Below, in pieces: positions 35,209 to 45,960 of a stretch of DNA of 64,000 nucleotides. The notes beneath the pieces are model-generated. The model saw only the letters and a list, made by a program, of their open reading frames with translations, was not told the DNA's origin and made no database searches. The stretch covers positions 1,612,001-1,676,000 of the forward strand of contig JAVHKY010000044.1 of NCBI GenBank assembly GCA_035079385.1. Direction: 5' to 3'. This stretch comes from Aspidiotus rigidus. Lineage: Eukaryota; Arthropoda; Insecta; Hemiptera; Diaspididae. Within the stretch, counting starts at the first letter, position 1. Each line of letters begins with the position of its first letter. The position numbers and the translations under genes were made by a program.

Positions 35209-36147
35209 GTTTAAAAGGACTGATGGGAGGTGAAACTTCACATCTCTACCTCTAATCATCCAAGTTTTAATTACTCCATTTAGCCGTCGTATCACATTAT
35301 CTTATGCATTATTTCTCATTTCTCTTCCAATGAATTCTTCTAAAATATTTTGAGTGATTTTTTCTCGCCTGTACCGGTACCTACTTGATAAATAGTAAGT
35401 ATTCTCAACTTCTTACTGTCACTCGTTCTTCGCCAACTGTACTCGGTAACACAAAACTGACTGTAGGTATAATATTTCATCAGTAAAACACACAAAAAAA
35501 ATTTAAAACATTATCTAACGCTCATCAAAATGTATGATTTAAAACACACGCACACACGTGTGGGTCACATTCTTCGCAATAATTACGATATGATTTTGCT
35601 CGATTTTATTTTATTTACTCATTTTTTTGGTGCCTAAAATGTAAACAGAAACATATTTTTAACGGAATTTTGATTAACTTTTAACTATATTATGGAGAGG
35701 TTTGCTTTATCATTTTTCATAATTCTATCGTATTCGATACACATGTGTAATTATCTTCAAGTTTGAGGTATGGAATTCGGAGTGCGTGAAAAGTTCTTAA
35801 CAGGAAGATGAAGAACAATGGAACCATAATAAATACAGAAGTGGATACTCTTGTCACATATTTTCGAGGTGATGAGAGAAAATGAAATATTACGAGGGCT
35901 GCATGTCATCAACGAGTGGATCAAATTATAACACAGAGCATCAGTAAACAACAATCGTTGCAAATATTATACATATTAGTCAGAATCATGTTGGCTTAGG
36001 CAAATTTCCTAGACTAAGTATGAGCAAGATTTGGCGTAGAAATTCGAACATCAAACCCTTCAACAGCAAAAAAATCTAATTTGCATAGGCAAAAAATACG
36101 AACAACAAATTAAATTTTCAATAGATACCCAGCAATACATTCTTCTT
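35209..36147. other. Intergenic
   Basis: AT-rich DNA without recognisable genes; a short ACACACGCACACACGTGTG patch near 35545. Possibly partly derived from the transposon relic that follows. Confidence 0.35.
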
Positions 36148-36738
36148 GACTTAACTCGCTGTTATTCTTGTGGAAAGAGAATTATTGTCCTCGCAGATGG
36201 AAAAGAGGCAATTACTTTAGGATTTGAGCATGTATTTGGCAAACCCGAAATACGTTTATACTGCTACTACTACCATGTACTACACAATATTGAAAGTTTT
36301 CTGAAACCACTAATCAAGGGAGGTATCTGTGGCCAGTTGAAAATTGACGTACATGCTCTCCAAAGTAGTCCGGATGATCAGACGGTCCAGAAAACATCAC
36401 AATTATTTTTAACGAAGTGACGTGCAAATAAAGACCCTCAAATCAGACCCTTCCTGCAATATTTTCGTGGCAGTAGCAGGTGGTATGAGGGCGCAGCTTT
36501 GGGATATCCTTCCACCAAAAATGAGTTGGAGGCCACAAATGACTGTATCAAAAGGCAGCATGCAATCCGAGAGAGTGCTCCTGTTGGCCAATTTTTGGTA
36601 AAAGTGTGGGACGTTGTTCGTGGATGGTCAAAAAGTCGTAATCCTTTACGCACAAATGAACATTCCCTTCCGAAGGACACCTTCTTTTCATTTTTAAGAT
36701 CTTTAAAAATGAGAAAATTCAAAGAAACAAAGATTTAA
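36148..36738 (+). pseudogene. MULE transposase remnant
   Basis: Two successive frames carry a Mutator-like transposase end. The first (36148-36420) has VLADGKEAITLGFEHVFG, matching the catalytic Asp region, then YYYHVLHNIE in place of the usual CxxH helix, and TSQLFLTK before a stop. The second (~36440-36738) holds RWYEGAALGYPSTKNELEAT, IRESAPVGQFLVKVWDVV and GWSKSRNP, the typical C-terminal MULE block with the third catalytic acid near NELEATN. One stop and a frameshift separate them, so the copy is dead. The N-terminal zinc finger and terminal inverted repeats were not found. Confidence 0.75.
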
Positions 36739-39700
36739 TGAAATAAGATTACTAGCTCCTTTTCTGCTCGCCAATGGAAGTTCATGTTATGATGACTTGA
36801 TATTCTGATGGAGTTACTTTTTTTTACAGATTAATCACTTCCCCCAAACATAAATCCTGTGATTCATTTCGTTAATATTGAACCCTATTTTCCTCTTGGC
36901 CCAAATTCCAATAAAGTCTCTCAACGAACGGAAATTGTTGATTTGTTTCCTATTTTTCAACAGATGAGTGATAATTATTATTTTTTTCCTTTTTTTTTCA
37001 GCTCTAATACTTACTGACGTACATATTATATTAATCGTCTACTTCCATTTCTTACATCTAACATTAAATATTTCAGCAAGTCCCACTTTTTACGCAGATT
37101 TCTTCTTTCAAAATGTTTAACTACATCTATTTGAAATACAATACCAAAAACAGAGACGAGAGAGTACCCTCCACTAGAAATGCCTCATCTGGAGCAAATC
37201 ACCTCCCACACGTAGATTCTTCCCATCCTTATCATAATGCATATTATCCAGTCCGAGAAGATCCAATCGAAATCAGAATTGAAGCACTCCGCCTCGTGCT
37301 TCGTACTGCATTTTATAGTTTCCGTAACGAGAAATCTACAGTGCACGTTTATCCTTCGGCCCAATTCACAGGGCGTCTTGCACACGCGTAAATTATCCTG
37401 CTCCGACTGAGAGCACAGTTACGGCAGTGACGACAAAGCTCGCTCTCGTCGATCGGCCGCTTAAATACCATTCAGTTCGTCGGCACGTTCGCTCGACTGC
37501 AATCGTTGCTCAAGAAAGGAAAAAAATAATGAAGCCCGTGGAGAAAGCGGGTCACTGGGGGATACCGATACCGCGAAAAATGTTCGTTCCGAACGACGGA
37601 AAAGTTTACTATTAGAGTTGAGAGAGAGCGTCGGCCTCTTCTCATGAATCAGCATCATGTCGTTAGAGAGCGTTCTTCTCGCGCAAGCACGACGGCTGCG
37701 AAGGTGGTGAATGCGAAAACTTCTTCGTCTGCAAAAACGAAATTGCTCACGCTGCCAACAGAGATGAAGCACTCATCCACCTCAGCCTTTGCGTGATAAC
37801 CGCCATTTCGGCGCAGTTCTTCGTTTGGCCGTGCTGATAAGGGTCGTGCCTGCTTGTGCGGTATTTTTTTTTCTTTTTGATCGAATTCGAGTTTTATATA
37901 ATATGTTTCATAATAAAGTCGCGGAAAATTATTATCTTTTCCTTTCATTTCTCGTGTAGATGATTCGTTTCTCTTCTGGTTGCCTACGGTGCGAGAGAAA
38001 AGAATACTCCGTGAATCGTTATTCGAGTACGTGAGAGGCGCCGCGGCCGCCTCCGTCGCAGCAAGGAAACACGCGAACGTGATTAAAAATGAAATTATTG
38101 CGAAAAGTGTTTTTTTCTACATCGTTATGAATAATGTGGTGTCTAATGAACGAGCTGGTTTTTTGGATTTTATTCATCAGCACAGGCTTGTGGTCTACGG
38201 TCGTCACATACACTACGTTCGACAAACGAGGTAAGAATCCTTTTCTCGCTGAAACCGATAAAACTCCGCGGGAAATTTGGCAGTATACTTTTTCACCTCG
38301 TTAACTCGAAACCGTCGGGGGTACAATGTTGGAGCCTCAACAGCAAAGCGATGAATTAGTCGTTCTTACTGTACTTTTCCTTTTTTCTTTTTCTTCTTCT
38401 TCTTCTTCTTCTTCTTCTTCTTCTTCTTCTTCTTCTTCTTCCTTTCACTCCATAAATAATCACAACTTATCTTCGCCCCTTGCCCACAATTCGCACCAAG
38501 CGAAGAACATTCTGTCGACATAAATTAACTGAATCGTATATCTTCGAGAAAGTGAGAAAAAGAAACAAACAGACAAGGTGCACTTCGCAACACCTTCCAA
38601 CGTTAACCGAAGTCGTTTCCTGGTACATTACTGTACCTTTTCCTCATTCCGCACTTTCCCTTCTGGTAGATTGTTGTAAAATAATTCTAGCTGGCGAACG
38701 TGTTACATCGTTAGTACAGTATACATTTTGATGTCTCAGTAAAAATGTATGAAGAAGAGGAGAGGTGAAAAAAAATGAAAATCACGTTTCATATCGGATT
38801 TGAGATTCCCGGGATGCCCTTTGCTGCCTCTAGTCTATAGAGTATTTGCTTAACGTTTTCCCATTCTATATACAGTATAGTACAAAAATTTTCAGTTTTG
38901 TTTCCGTTTGATGGCACGAGTTGTAGTACGCTTCTGTCTCGTCTTTGTGGAATCTCTTGGGGGAAAACGGTACGAGCTCGGCATTATAAATTGGGTTGAG
39001 TAGTAAACGACGGTGAGAAGTATGCGGGCCCTAAGACTATTCTGAACAGTATACTATTTCTTGGCGCGATGTATCGTTTATTATAACGTGCCAACGTCAT
39101 CATCACTCTTACATTCATTCAATAAGTAGAACCATGTCCTCTCTAGGAGATGTCTGAAAGAATGTCGAACTGTAACCCGACATCATAATTCGAGATGGTA
39201 CTTTCAAAATGGGCCATTTTGGCAATTAATAATAAACGAGTCGCTTGGTTATCGCGCTTAAATCTCAGACGTTTAATCCATAAGTAAACGACAGCGATAT
39301 AGAGAAGCGGGTGAGAGACAGTTATTTGAGTCCTTTATATTACAGACACCGTTTACTGTTTTATATATTATCATGCACGTCGAAAAGCGGGTAAAGTTGA
39401 ATAGTGGGCAAGAATTTGGACAGTTTGATTTTCTAAACAGCGAAAATAATTTGCGAGAAAATGAATTTTAAATTTGGAGGTCAAGTTCTCAATAGTTCGC
39501 GTAGTTTACCCGTATAAAACTCTCTAACAAATTGTGAAGGCTCTTTGAATTGATGGCCTCAGCAGTTCAGTGGCTCGTAATAAATTTCCCTTTGTATCAC
39601 AACGTTTTACTAAGGTATAGCAATAAAACTGAAAAGTTCTATTTTCAATTCTGCAGTACGACTTAAACAAGACCTCATTGAAAAGGAGTCTAACTATAGA

Positions 39701-41379
39701 ACTAAGAAATCGTTCTCATCCCACATTAAATCAGTCGAAAATAATCAATTATGAATTTCGGAAGCAAGCCGTGTCCCATATGAAATCCTTCGCTCTACAT
39801 TGAGATTCGATTTCTCAAAGAATTAGAATGTGTAATGCTGCCAAGTTTATATTGACCGATCTTGTCGGCGCCGCGCCTTCATCGTATATTGCTTATTAGT
39901 GCATTTTGCATATTGATCTCTTTTAATACTGGGTTACCAGACAGCAACTAGAACAAGTATGTATCTACAGATGTTTCATAATAACTGCATTACTGTGGAA
40001 ATATCGAAATTTCTAAATAAATTAGTACAGGAGAGAAAAGACCTTTCTCTGATTCCTCCATAAAATTAATCCTTTATATTCCTCACAGAAAAATTGATTT
40101 AGTAAAACTAAATATAATTAAAGTACTTCCTCAAGCCCTCCATTCAGGTATATTGTAATTTTCAACGGATGTTTTGATATTTTTACAAAATATTTCATTC
40201 ATATTTCATTTCAAAGATTTTAATTACTCGATTCAAGAGCGAAGATTCTTTGGATTTTCAAAACGTAGCCTCCTTGTTTTCATATGTATAAAAATTAGAT
40301 CGATTCCACCACTGCCACACTGATCAAGCATAATTGAATCAGGTACTCGTTATATATCAAAATAATATGAAAAATAGGGAGTCAAAATATCAGCAAAGAT
40401 AAAATTATCGATGAAAATAGCCAAGCAGCGGAGAATGCAAACACGAACCTTCCCAGTAGTATTCATAGCAATTTTCCAAGAACAACTACACAGAATCTGA
40501 ACGAACTGGGCTGTAGAAAAACAAAATGCAATTAATTCAAAAAGCAGTAACATTACATGTCACGCAAATTGTCAGCCAGAAGAGTCACCGGCAAAGAGAT
40601 TACACACCATCTATAGACTTGATAGCCTCTTTATAGAAGAGTAGCCCCGGGAGTCACTGACGCGACCTTTTGAGATCAGGATAATGATAATAGTATAAAA
40701 ATTATTGTTGCGTCCGTAGTTTCCCTTCACCATAAGCCACCATTCCCATTTTTGCCATAACCCCCCCCCCCCTTCAATAACATCATTACTTGTATATTTC
40801 TACTAGTGCCCGCAATACCTTGCCTCTAAACTTCCTCTACTGCCAAAAAATATCCACCTCACTATCTATAATTCAAAACCCTTCCGCGGAGCCACAGGTA
40901 CCCAATAAACGACAGCAGGAGTCGGATTTTGTCTAAGGCTCCATCTCGTATACATAGCTCGAGAGTCAAGATTTTTCGAATTCTCTACAGGGAAAACGGT
41001 GGTACTGCTTCCGCAAATAATTCCACAAGTAAAAGTCACTGTTTCCAATTCGAAAAAGCCTCCAGAAATGATAAAAAAAAATGGGGGATAGTGCTGGATT
41101 TACCATTAGGCTAACGAGGCTGTAGCTTAGGGCGGCAAATTTTATACAGAATATTACACATGAATCTTGACATATAACCGACACATTTGCCCCATAAAAA
41201 TCGCAAAGAAAGTTTTCTTTGAGTACCTAGTGTATGTCTCAAATTTTGTATTATTGTTTGTACGTATTTGTATTTTAAAATTATATCTCAAGTTTCCAGA
41301 GTACCGTACCTAACTTGACAAGTTTTTAATTTTGTGCACTGAAATAACACTTATAGGAAACTCATATTGATTTTTAAAA
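36739..41379. other. Long stretch without recognised genes
   Basis: Several short frames occur (for example 37113-37391, 37427-37615 and 37980-38234) but none resembles a known family. Around 37980-38230 the composition becomes GC-rich with AGGCGCCGCGGCCGCCTCC and the block ends in ACGAG|GTAAGAAT, a good donor, so an untranslated or short first exon of a gene continuing elsewhere is possible. A relic of the CATAGCTCGAGAGTC repeat is at about 40940-41000, and C homopolymer at about 40760. Confidence 0.35.
38388..38441. repeat. TTC trinucleotide microsatellite
   Basis: About 18 uninterrupted TTC units. The poly-serine reading seen in one frame is only the translation of this microsatellite. 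Confidence 0.97.
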
Positions 41380-41384
41380 AATGA

Positions 41385-41640
41385 TTGTCCGATTTTGAAG
41401 CGGCATTTCATTTTCCTAATAGCCTAGAAGTGATAGAAATGAGAAAACATCGTAACGCCGACAACTTCAAAACAGATGTCAATAATGTATGGCTGTACTC
41501 AAGAAGAGTCATCACTGAGATTAAATTTCTGTTTGTTTCTTTAGCATTTTTTCAATCAGTACTTTTCAGTATAGTTTAAGATAGGTAGATGATACCGGTA
41601 GTTGTAACTATCGAAACGTCGGTCGTTTTTTAAATTTTGA
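41385..41640 (+). mobile_element. 3' end of a Penelope-like element (GIY-YIG relic)
   Basis: The frame 41385-41579 contains NSLEVIEMRKHRNADNF followed by VNNVWLYSRRV, which matches the last block of the GIY-YIG endonuclease of Penelope-like elements (EAIEIxKHxNNFNRDxG...W). It is followed at 41590-41625 by GATGATACCGGTAG, a loop, CTATC and GAAACGTCGG, the stem and GAAACG tail usual at the 3' end of such elements. Only this tail survives here. Confidence 0.6.
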
Positions 41641-41796
41641 CGGTACTGCCGAAAATATAATCCTTAAATAAGAAATTTTTCCGTCGAAACTATTCTGTTT
41701 CAAGTAATAAGGTGAGAGCTCTCTCTCCTTCTCGGAAAGCTTGAGTCATCCTCAAGTATCTAGAGTAGATCAGAGTCCCTCTCGATTCGAGACCAA

Positions 41797-41951
41797 TAGG
41801 GCTTTTCCATATCGGCGCATTGCATACGTATTCTCCTACGTGTTATCGAAATGGTAGTATTTGTAACATTGCTCCTATGGGTGTTGCTGGATTGCATACT
41901 CAAATCACGTAGGAGAATACGTATGCAATGCGCCGACATGGAAAAGCCCTA
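41797..41951. repeat. 46-bp inverted repeat, 63-bp spacer
   Basis: 41797-41842 and 41906-41951 are reverse complements with one mismatch (shared words GCATTGCATACGTATTCTCC and its complement). The inverted repeat overlaps the beginning of the open frame 41851-42327. Such length and identity point to a recent fold-back insertion or inverted duplication. Confidence 0.88.
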
Positions 41952-42327
41952 TATCGACTGTTCTTATACAAATACAACTCCGGAGTCGAAATTTCAACAT
42001 GTTTCATATCTTTGCTCTGACTCCCTTCCTAATTCCGAAATTTGTATCCGTGGTCGAACTTGGAATCTGAAGAAAATCCTAAGCAACTTCTCCAAACTCG
42101 AATTCTTGGATTTGCGTCCGTACGGTTCTGACCTACCCTTCTGCACTAAAGCTTTATACCGAGCTTATCTTAGGCTTCAACTGGAGCCCTCACACATGCA
42201 CTATACTAGACTTGAGGCTGAAAACGATGGCTTCCTTAAAGAAGTTAAACGAGGAACACAGGAAACCTATTCCATGGGTCGAATTGTTTGTCCGTGTCCT
42301 TTCCCTGTCATATATTACATGTCCTAA
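41851..42327 (+). CDS. Hypothetical ORF, 158 codons
   Basis: The frame starts with ATG and a hydrophobic MVVFVTLLLWVLLDCILKS that could act as signal peptide or anchor. The following ~110 residues have several Cys and a segment LKKILSNFSKLEFLDLRP that resembles one leucine-rich repeat. No family could be named. The hydrophobic N-terminus lies in the spacer of the 46-bp inverted repeat, and the last ~25 codons run into dispersed-repeat sequence, so it may be a gene fragment or chance. Confidence 0.22.
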   Translation: MVVFVTLLLWVLLDCILKSRRRIRMQCADMEKPYIDCSYTNTTPESKFQHVSYLCSDSLPNSEICIRGRTWNLKKILSNFSKLEFLDLRPYGSDLPFCTKALYRAYLRLQLEPSHMHYTRLEAENDGFLKEVKRGTQETYSMGRIVCPCPFPVIYYMS

Positions 42328-42329
42328 TT

Positions 42330-43120
42330 CCCTTCCTTACATCAAGTCGCCCGCCAGAAGTTGCAAGTTTCCCTCCTATCATAAACAGCTCGGAAATCGG
42401 AATTTTTGTTCCTCTCCTATCATATTATATTACGATAGTCCAAGTTTTAACAGGAAATCTGTTCTATGTTTTTTCTCATGAAAAATTTGTCTTATGCCGT
42501 GCATCGTGTGATGTCCGGCGAAAACTGACCTACCCTAATTAAGAATTTGGACTCCAAAATGTCAACATTAATGTCGTAAAATTTCGACTTTCTAGTCATA
42601 GTAGGTATGTATATGATAGGATACGGACTATAAAAAAATTGTTGACTCTCGAGCCATAATATATGATAGAAGGGGGACTTGGAAAAATTTTAACTTTCGA
42701 GCCATACTTTATGATTAACACAGAACTTGGAAGAATTTGGACTCTAGAGCCATAGTACATGATAGGAAAGGAACTTGTAAAAATTTGGACTTAGAAGAAA
42801 ATTTCAACTCCCGAGCTATAATATATAATAAGGAGGAGGACTTGGAATAATTTAGACTCTTGAGCCGTAATATAATTATGATAGAAGTGGGACCAAATGA
42901 TAGGAACGGGACTTGAAAAAATTTTCACTTTCAGGCTATATACACTGGGATGCAAGGGAGTCGTTTGTTTTTCTTTTTCCAAGTCCTTTTCTCATCATAT
43001 ATAGCTCGAAGGTCGAGATTTTTCGAAATATTTCTCCTTTCAAATAATAATAAGGTTCGAGAGTCAAAATTTTTCTATATCCAATCGGAGCTATTATGAT
43101 AGGATGGGACATGAACAATT
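42330..43120. repeat. Cluster of the TATATAGCTCGAG dispersed repeat
   Basis: At least seven diverged units of roughly 50-65 bp follow each other: AAGTTTCCCTCCTATCATAA with AGCTCGGAAATCGG near 42370, and then, mostly inverted, CGAGCCATAATATATGATAG near 42650, GAGCCATACTTTATGATTA, GAGCCATAGTACATGATAGG, CGAGCTATAATATATAATA, GAGCCGTAATATAATTATGA, and finally CATCATATATAGCTCGAAGG near 42995. Each is paired with AACTTGGAAAAATTT or its complement. Confidence 0.75.
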
Positions 43121-43330
43121 TTTGTAAATAATGTTGGATTTGGACCATTTTCGTTTTATTTTAAGAAATAACGTACCATTATACAGGTTAGCCCACCTAA
43201 TAAAACAGGAATGAACCACGAGTAAATGCCCTGACATACAGTATACTATTATCCTTTTCTTGTTTTAATGTAGCTTGGAATACATGAAAGATGAGCTTGA
43301 TTTATTTGACTCGGCCAGTACATTTTTCTA

Positions 43331-43525
43331 AGTACACTCATAGAAATATTTTAGTACTCATTCCTAAAATTAGAGTAAACTGAGTCGAAAGATTATTAAT
43401 ATTGACTAAAAATATAGTGATGAGAAGTAAAAATTATAGTAATGATTCACAAAATATCTATACTGTCCTCAGTTTACTCTAATTTTAGGAATGAGTACTA
43501 AAATATTTCTATGAGCGTGTATACT
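43331..43525. repeat. About 195-bp fold-back MITE
   Basis: Arms of about 55 bp (43331-43385 and 43468-43525) are near-perfect reverse complements, sharing AATATTTTAGTACTCATTCC and ATTAGAGTAAACTGAG. If the ends are set at CACTCATAG / CTATGAGCGTG, both are flanked by TA, as in Tc1/mariner-derived MITEs. The loop is AT-rich and non-coding. Confidence 0.8.
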
Positions 43526-45216
43526 TCAATGAGGTTTAACTTTCGACTGCGCTGATGGACGAGGTAATATTTTTACATTTTGTTTTTCGTTACACGCGAA
43601 CTTTTAAAAATACCTATCACAAGATAGTAGTCAACGATTGACAAAAAAAAACCAACGCTCCTTCGTTAAAAATTGATTCCACCGTAGGCGTTAACAAAAT
43701 CATTTGTGTGGTCATTTTCATTTTTTCCAGTCAAATTTTGGAATACAATGCAATGTCAAACTGAAAAGGTCATAAAACTGTTTTTTACCAAATGAAAAAC
43801 CTTCCAGAAGTCCGCATCAGTCTTCTAGGCCCAGTACAGAAGAAAGAAATAGTATTAACACATCAGTATCTTCGTATTCTTCTCCTCGTTCTCACAAACC
43901 AAATTCCATCATAATGCAATAATCTCACTCGCGAGTAAATCTGAAATAGTTTCTGGAATCCACTTTCACGAGGTATTAGAGTATTGATAACAGAATGGTA
44001 GAATGTAACGCAATAGAGATCTTTTCTAAAAGACACAATAAAGCATGAAAGTGAAGAAGACAAAGGAACGTCTTGTGAAAGACTACAGTACTCAGACGCA
44101 TTTGTAATCTCATCGACTTTATTCTACAACTGATGTAGATGCATCATACGGTGAAACGCATCATCCGCGAATTCGTTCGTAAAACTTATCGAAATTGAAG
44201 AACGTGTTCGAGCATGAAGTTGGCTAAAACTTAATTAACGTCGTTTGTCTGAGCTAACTCTGTCTTGCTGTAAAATTTCCCATGCCCTTATAGTACAATA
44301 CTTATACAGATGTATATACCAACTTTATCGTTCGTCTATAGTTTCATATATACTGTGGGGTACGGCCACTGTTTCAGAGAGAAAGCCACGAATGAATACT
44401 CGCGGAAGAAAAGTTTTATTAAATTGAAACACGACTGTCATTTACAGTAAAATTATTCATCGACTGGAACTTTCGTCGCGCTTTTAATTGTGAATGGAAA
44501 TAGTTCCAGGGATAATCTGTCGCATGAGGACGCGACGTCCGAACTTTTATATCGAGCGCGGTTGTCATCGTTTACAATGTTTACCACTGAGACACGGCGT
44601 GTAAGTTATACCGCATCCACTACCTAGTTGTGGAAAAATGATAAGGCCAGCAATAGCGTTTGTTTCCGCGTTTTTCGGTAATTTGTGATGCGGAATGACG
44701 TACATCAAACTGATTTAACTTCAAGTTGCCGAATGACCCATGTTACTTATCCGTATCAACTTCTAAAGAAGAACGAAGTTTCTGCAACTGCGGCTCAACC
44801 ACAATACGGCAATACCCACAGCGGTTTACATAGCTTGTGAAATACTAAGTCTATATATCCGGTTCAATAATTCAAGGAGAAGTTTTCTAAAATATCTACT
44901 GTAGCGTGTTGGAAAAGTGAATTTATGTGCGCAAATTCATTAATGTGAAACATGTCAGTCTTTGCGACCACGTGAATTTTTATCAATTAAACGAGCTCCG
45001 TTTTCTTACATACAAATGTATATGTCCATCAAGAATTTCAATCATTCCCAAAGCAGTCGCCTGCCTGCCACATGGGCGTGTACGATTCGGAGTCGGAATA
45101 CACATATGTTGACGACTTTAAGGAAAGTGAATCAGATGATGAAGTCTATAGGAAACGTACTGCAAGTTGCATGTGGTTCTTGCACGTATAGCAGAATCTT
45201 GAGCTTTACTTCAAAA
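43526..45216. other. No recognised gene
   Basis: No coding region, RNA gene or strong repeat was seen. A poorly conserved reading HMGVYDSESEYTYVDDF near 45070 may be a relic of the same transposon as the MULE remnant at 45.6 kb, but this is weak. Confidence 0.3.
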
Positions 45217-45219
45217 TAA

Positions 45220-45594
45220 CACTACTGAACAATTAAAAATGTTTTTCTTGTATCCGAGGTAAGAGAATATGATTCTTAAGTATTTTTCAACGCTGAAAAC
45301 GAATCTGAAGTTCGTTTTTCAATCCGAGCTAAATCTTTTATGGAATGACGTGAAAATCTACTCGTTCATTTGCCGCGTATCGTCGCGCGCTTAACGAACG
45401 TAGTATCATCGGATATCAAGAACTCGTGTTCCGTTCCGCGACGATACGCCGCAAATGAACGAGTAGATTTTCACGTCATTCCATAAAAGATTTAGCTCGG
45501 ATTGAAAAATGAACTTCAAATTTGTGTTCAGCGTTGAAAAATACTCTAGATGTGTATAATGAAATTCAGGATACAAGATAGCTGTTCAGTAGTG
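45220..45594. mobile_element. 375-bp near-perfect hairpin MITE with TAA duplication
   Basis: The ends CACTACTGAACA / TGTTCAGTAGTG are flanked by TAA on both sides (45217-45219 and 45595-45597). Inside, two arms of about 110 bp (from ~45279 and ending ~45543) are almost identical reverse complements, with the shared words GAATGACGTGAAAATCTACT and TCATTTGCCGCGTATCGTCG, separated by only ~50 bp. A 3-bp TAA duplication fits the TWA preference of PIF/Harbinger transposons; the TIR itself is not the textbook one. No coding capacity. Confidence 0.85.
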
Positions 45595-45639
45595 TAATGA
45601 ATGCAAAGACTAGAAGCCAAGTTCAAGTAGACCAGCATA

Positions 45640-45960
45640 ATCTTCAGACAAGTAAAGATCGTCCTACTTTCAGTGTCGCATCTAATCTATTTCTCAAAAA
45701 ATGGAAGCCACATGTTGCTCAATTTGTAAAGTACTTCAATGACAATTAGTTGGAGAAGATTTCGCAGTGGTTCAAAGGCGCAGCGCTCGGCTATCCTAGT
45801 ACAACAACGATATTGAGGGGCCGAATGGAGTAATTTCGAGTTCCCACACGCTTTGGGAATGTCTGCCAGTTGGGCAATTTTTAAATAATATTTGGAAATT
45901 AGTTCATGATTGGTCGGAATCAAGAGATCCATCTACTGTCAGCTACCTCCATTTCAATAT
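45640..45960 (+). pseudogene. Second MULE transposase remnant
   Basis: Words of the same C-terminal MULE block as at 36.4 kb can be read in order: SVASNLFLKKWKPHVAQFVK, a stop, QWFKGAALGYPSTTTIL, CQLGNFLNNIWKLVHDWSES. Frame changes and stops show it is old. It begins 45 bases after the hairpin element. Confidence 0.65.

Noticed and set aside
37113..38234. Three consecutive plus-strand frames of 60-90 codons
   Set aside because: They share no family, splice logic or repeat, and their lengths are expected by chance in 1.1 kb on six frames.
38326..38523. Frame with a poly-serine run
   Set aside because: The serine run is the translation of a TTC microsatellite.
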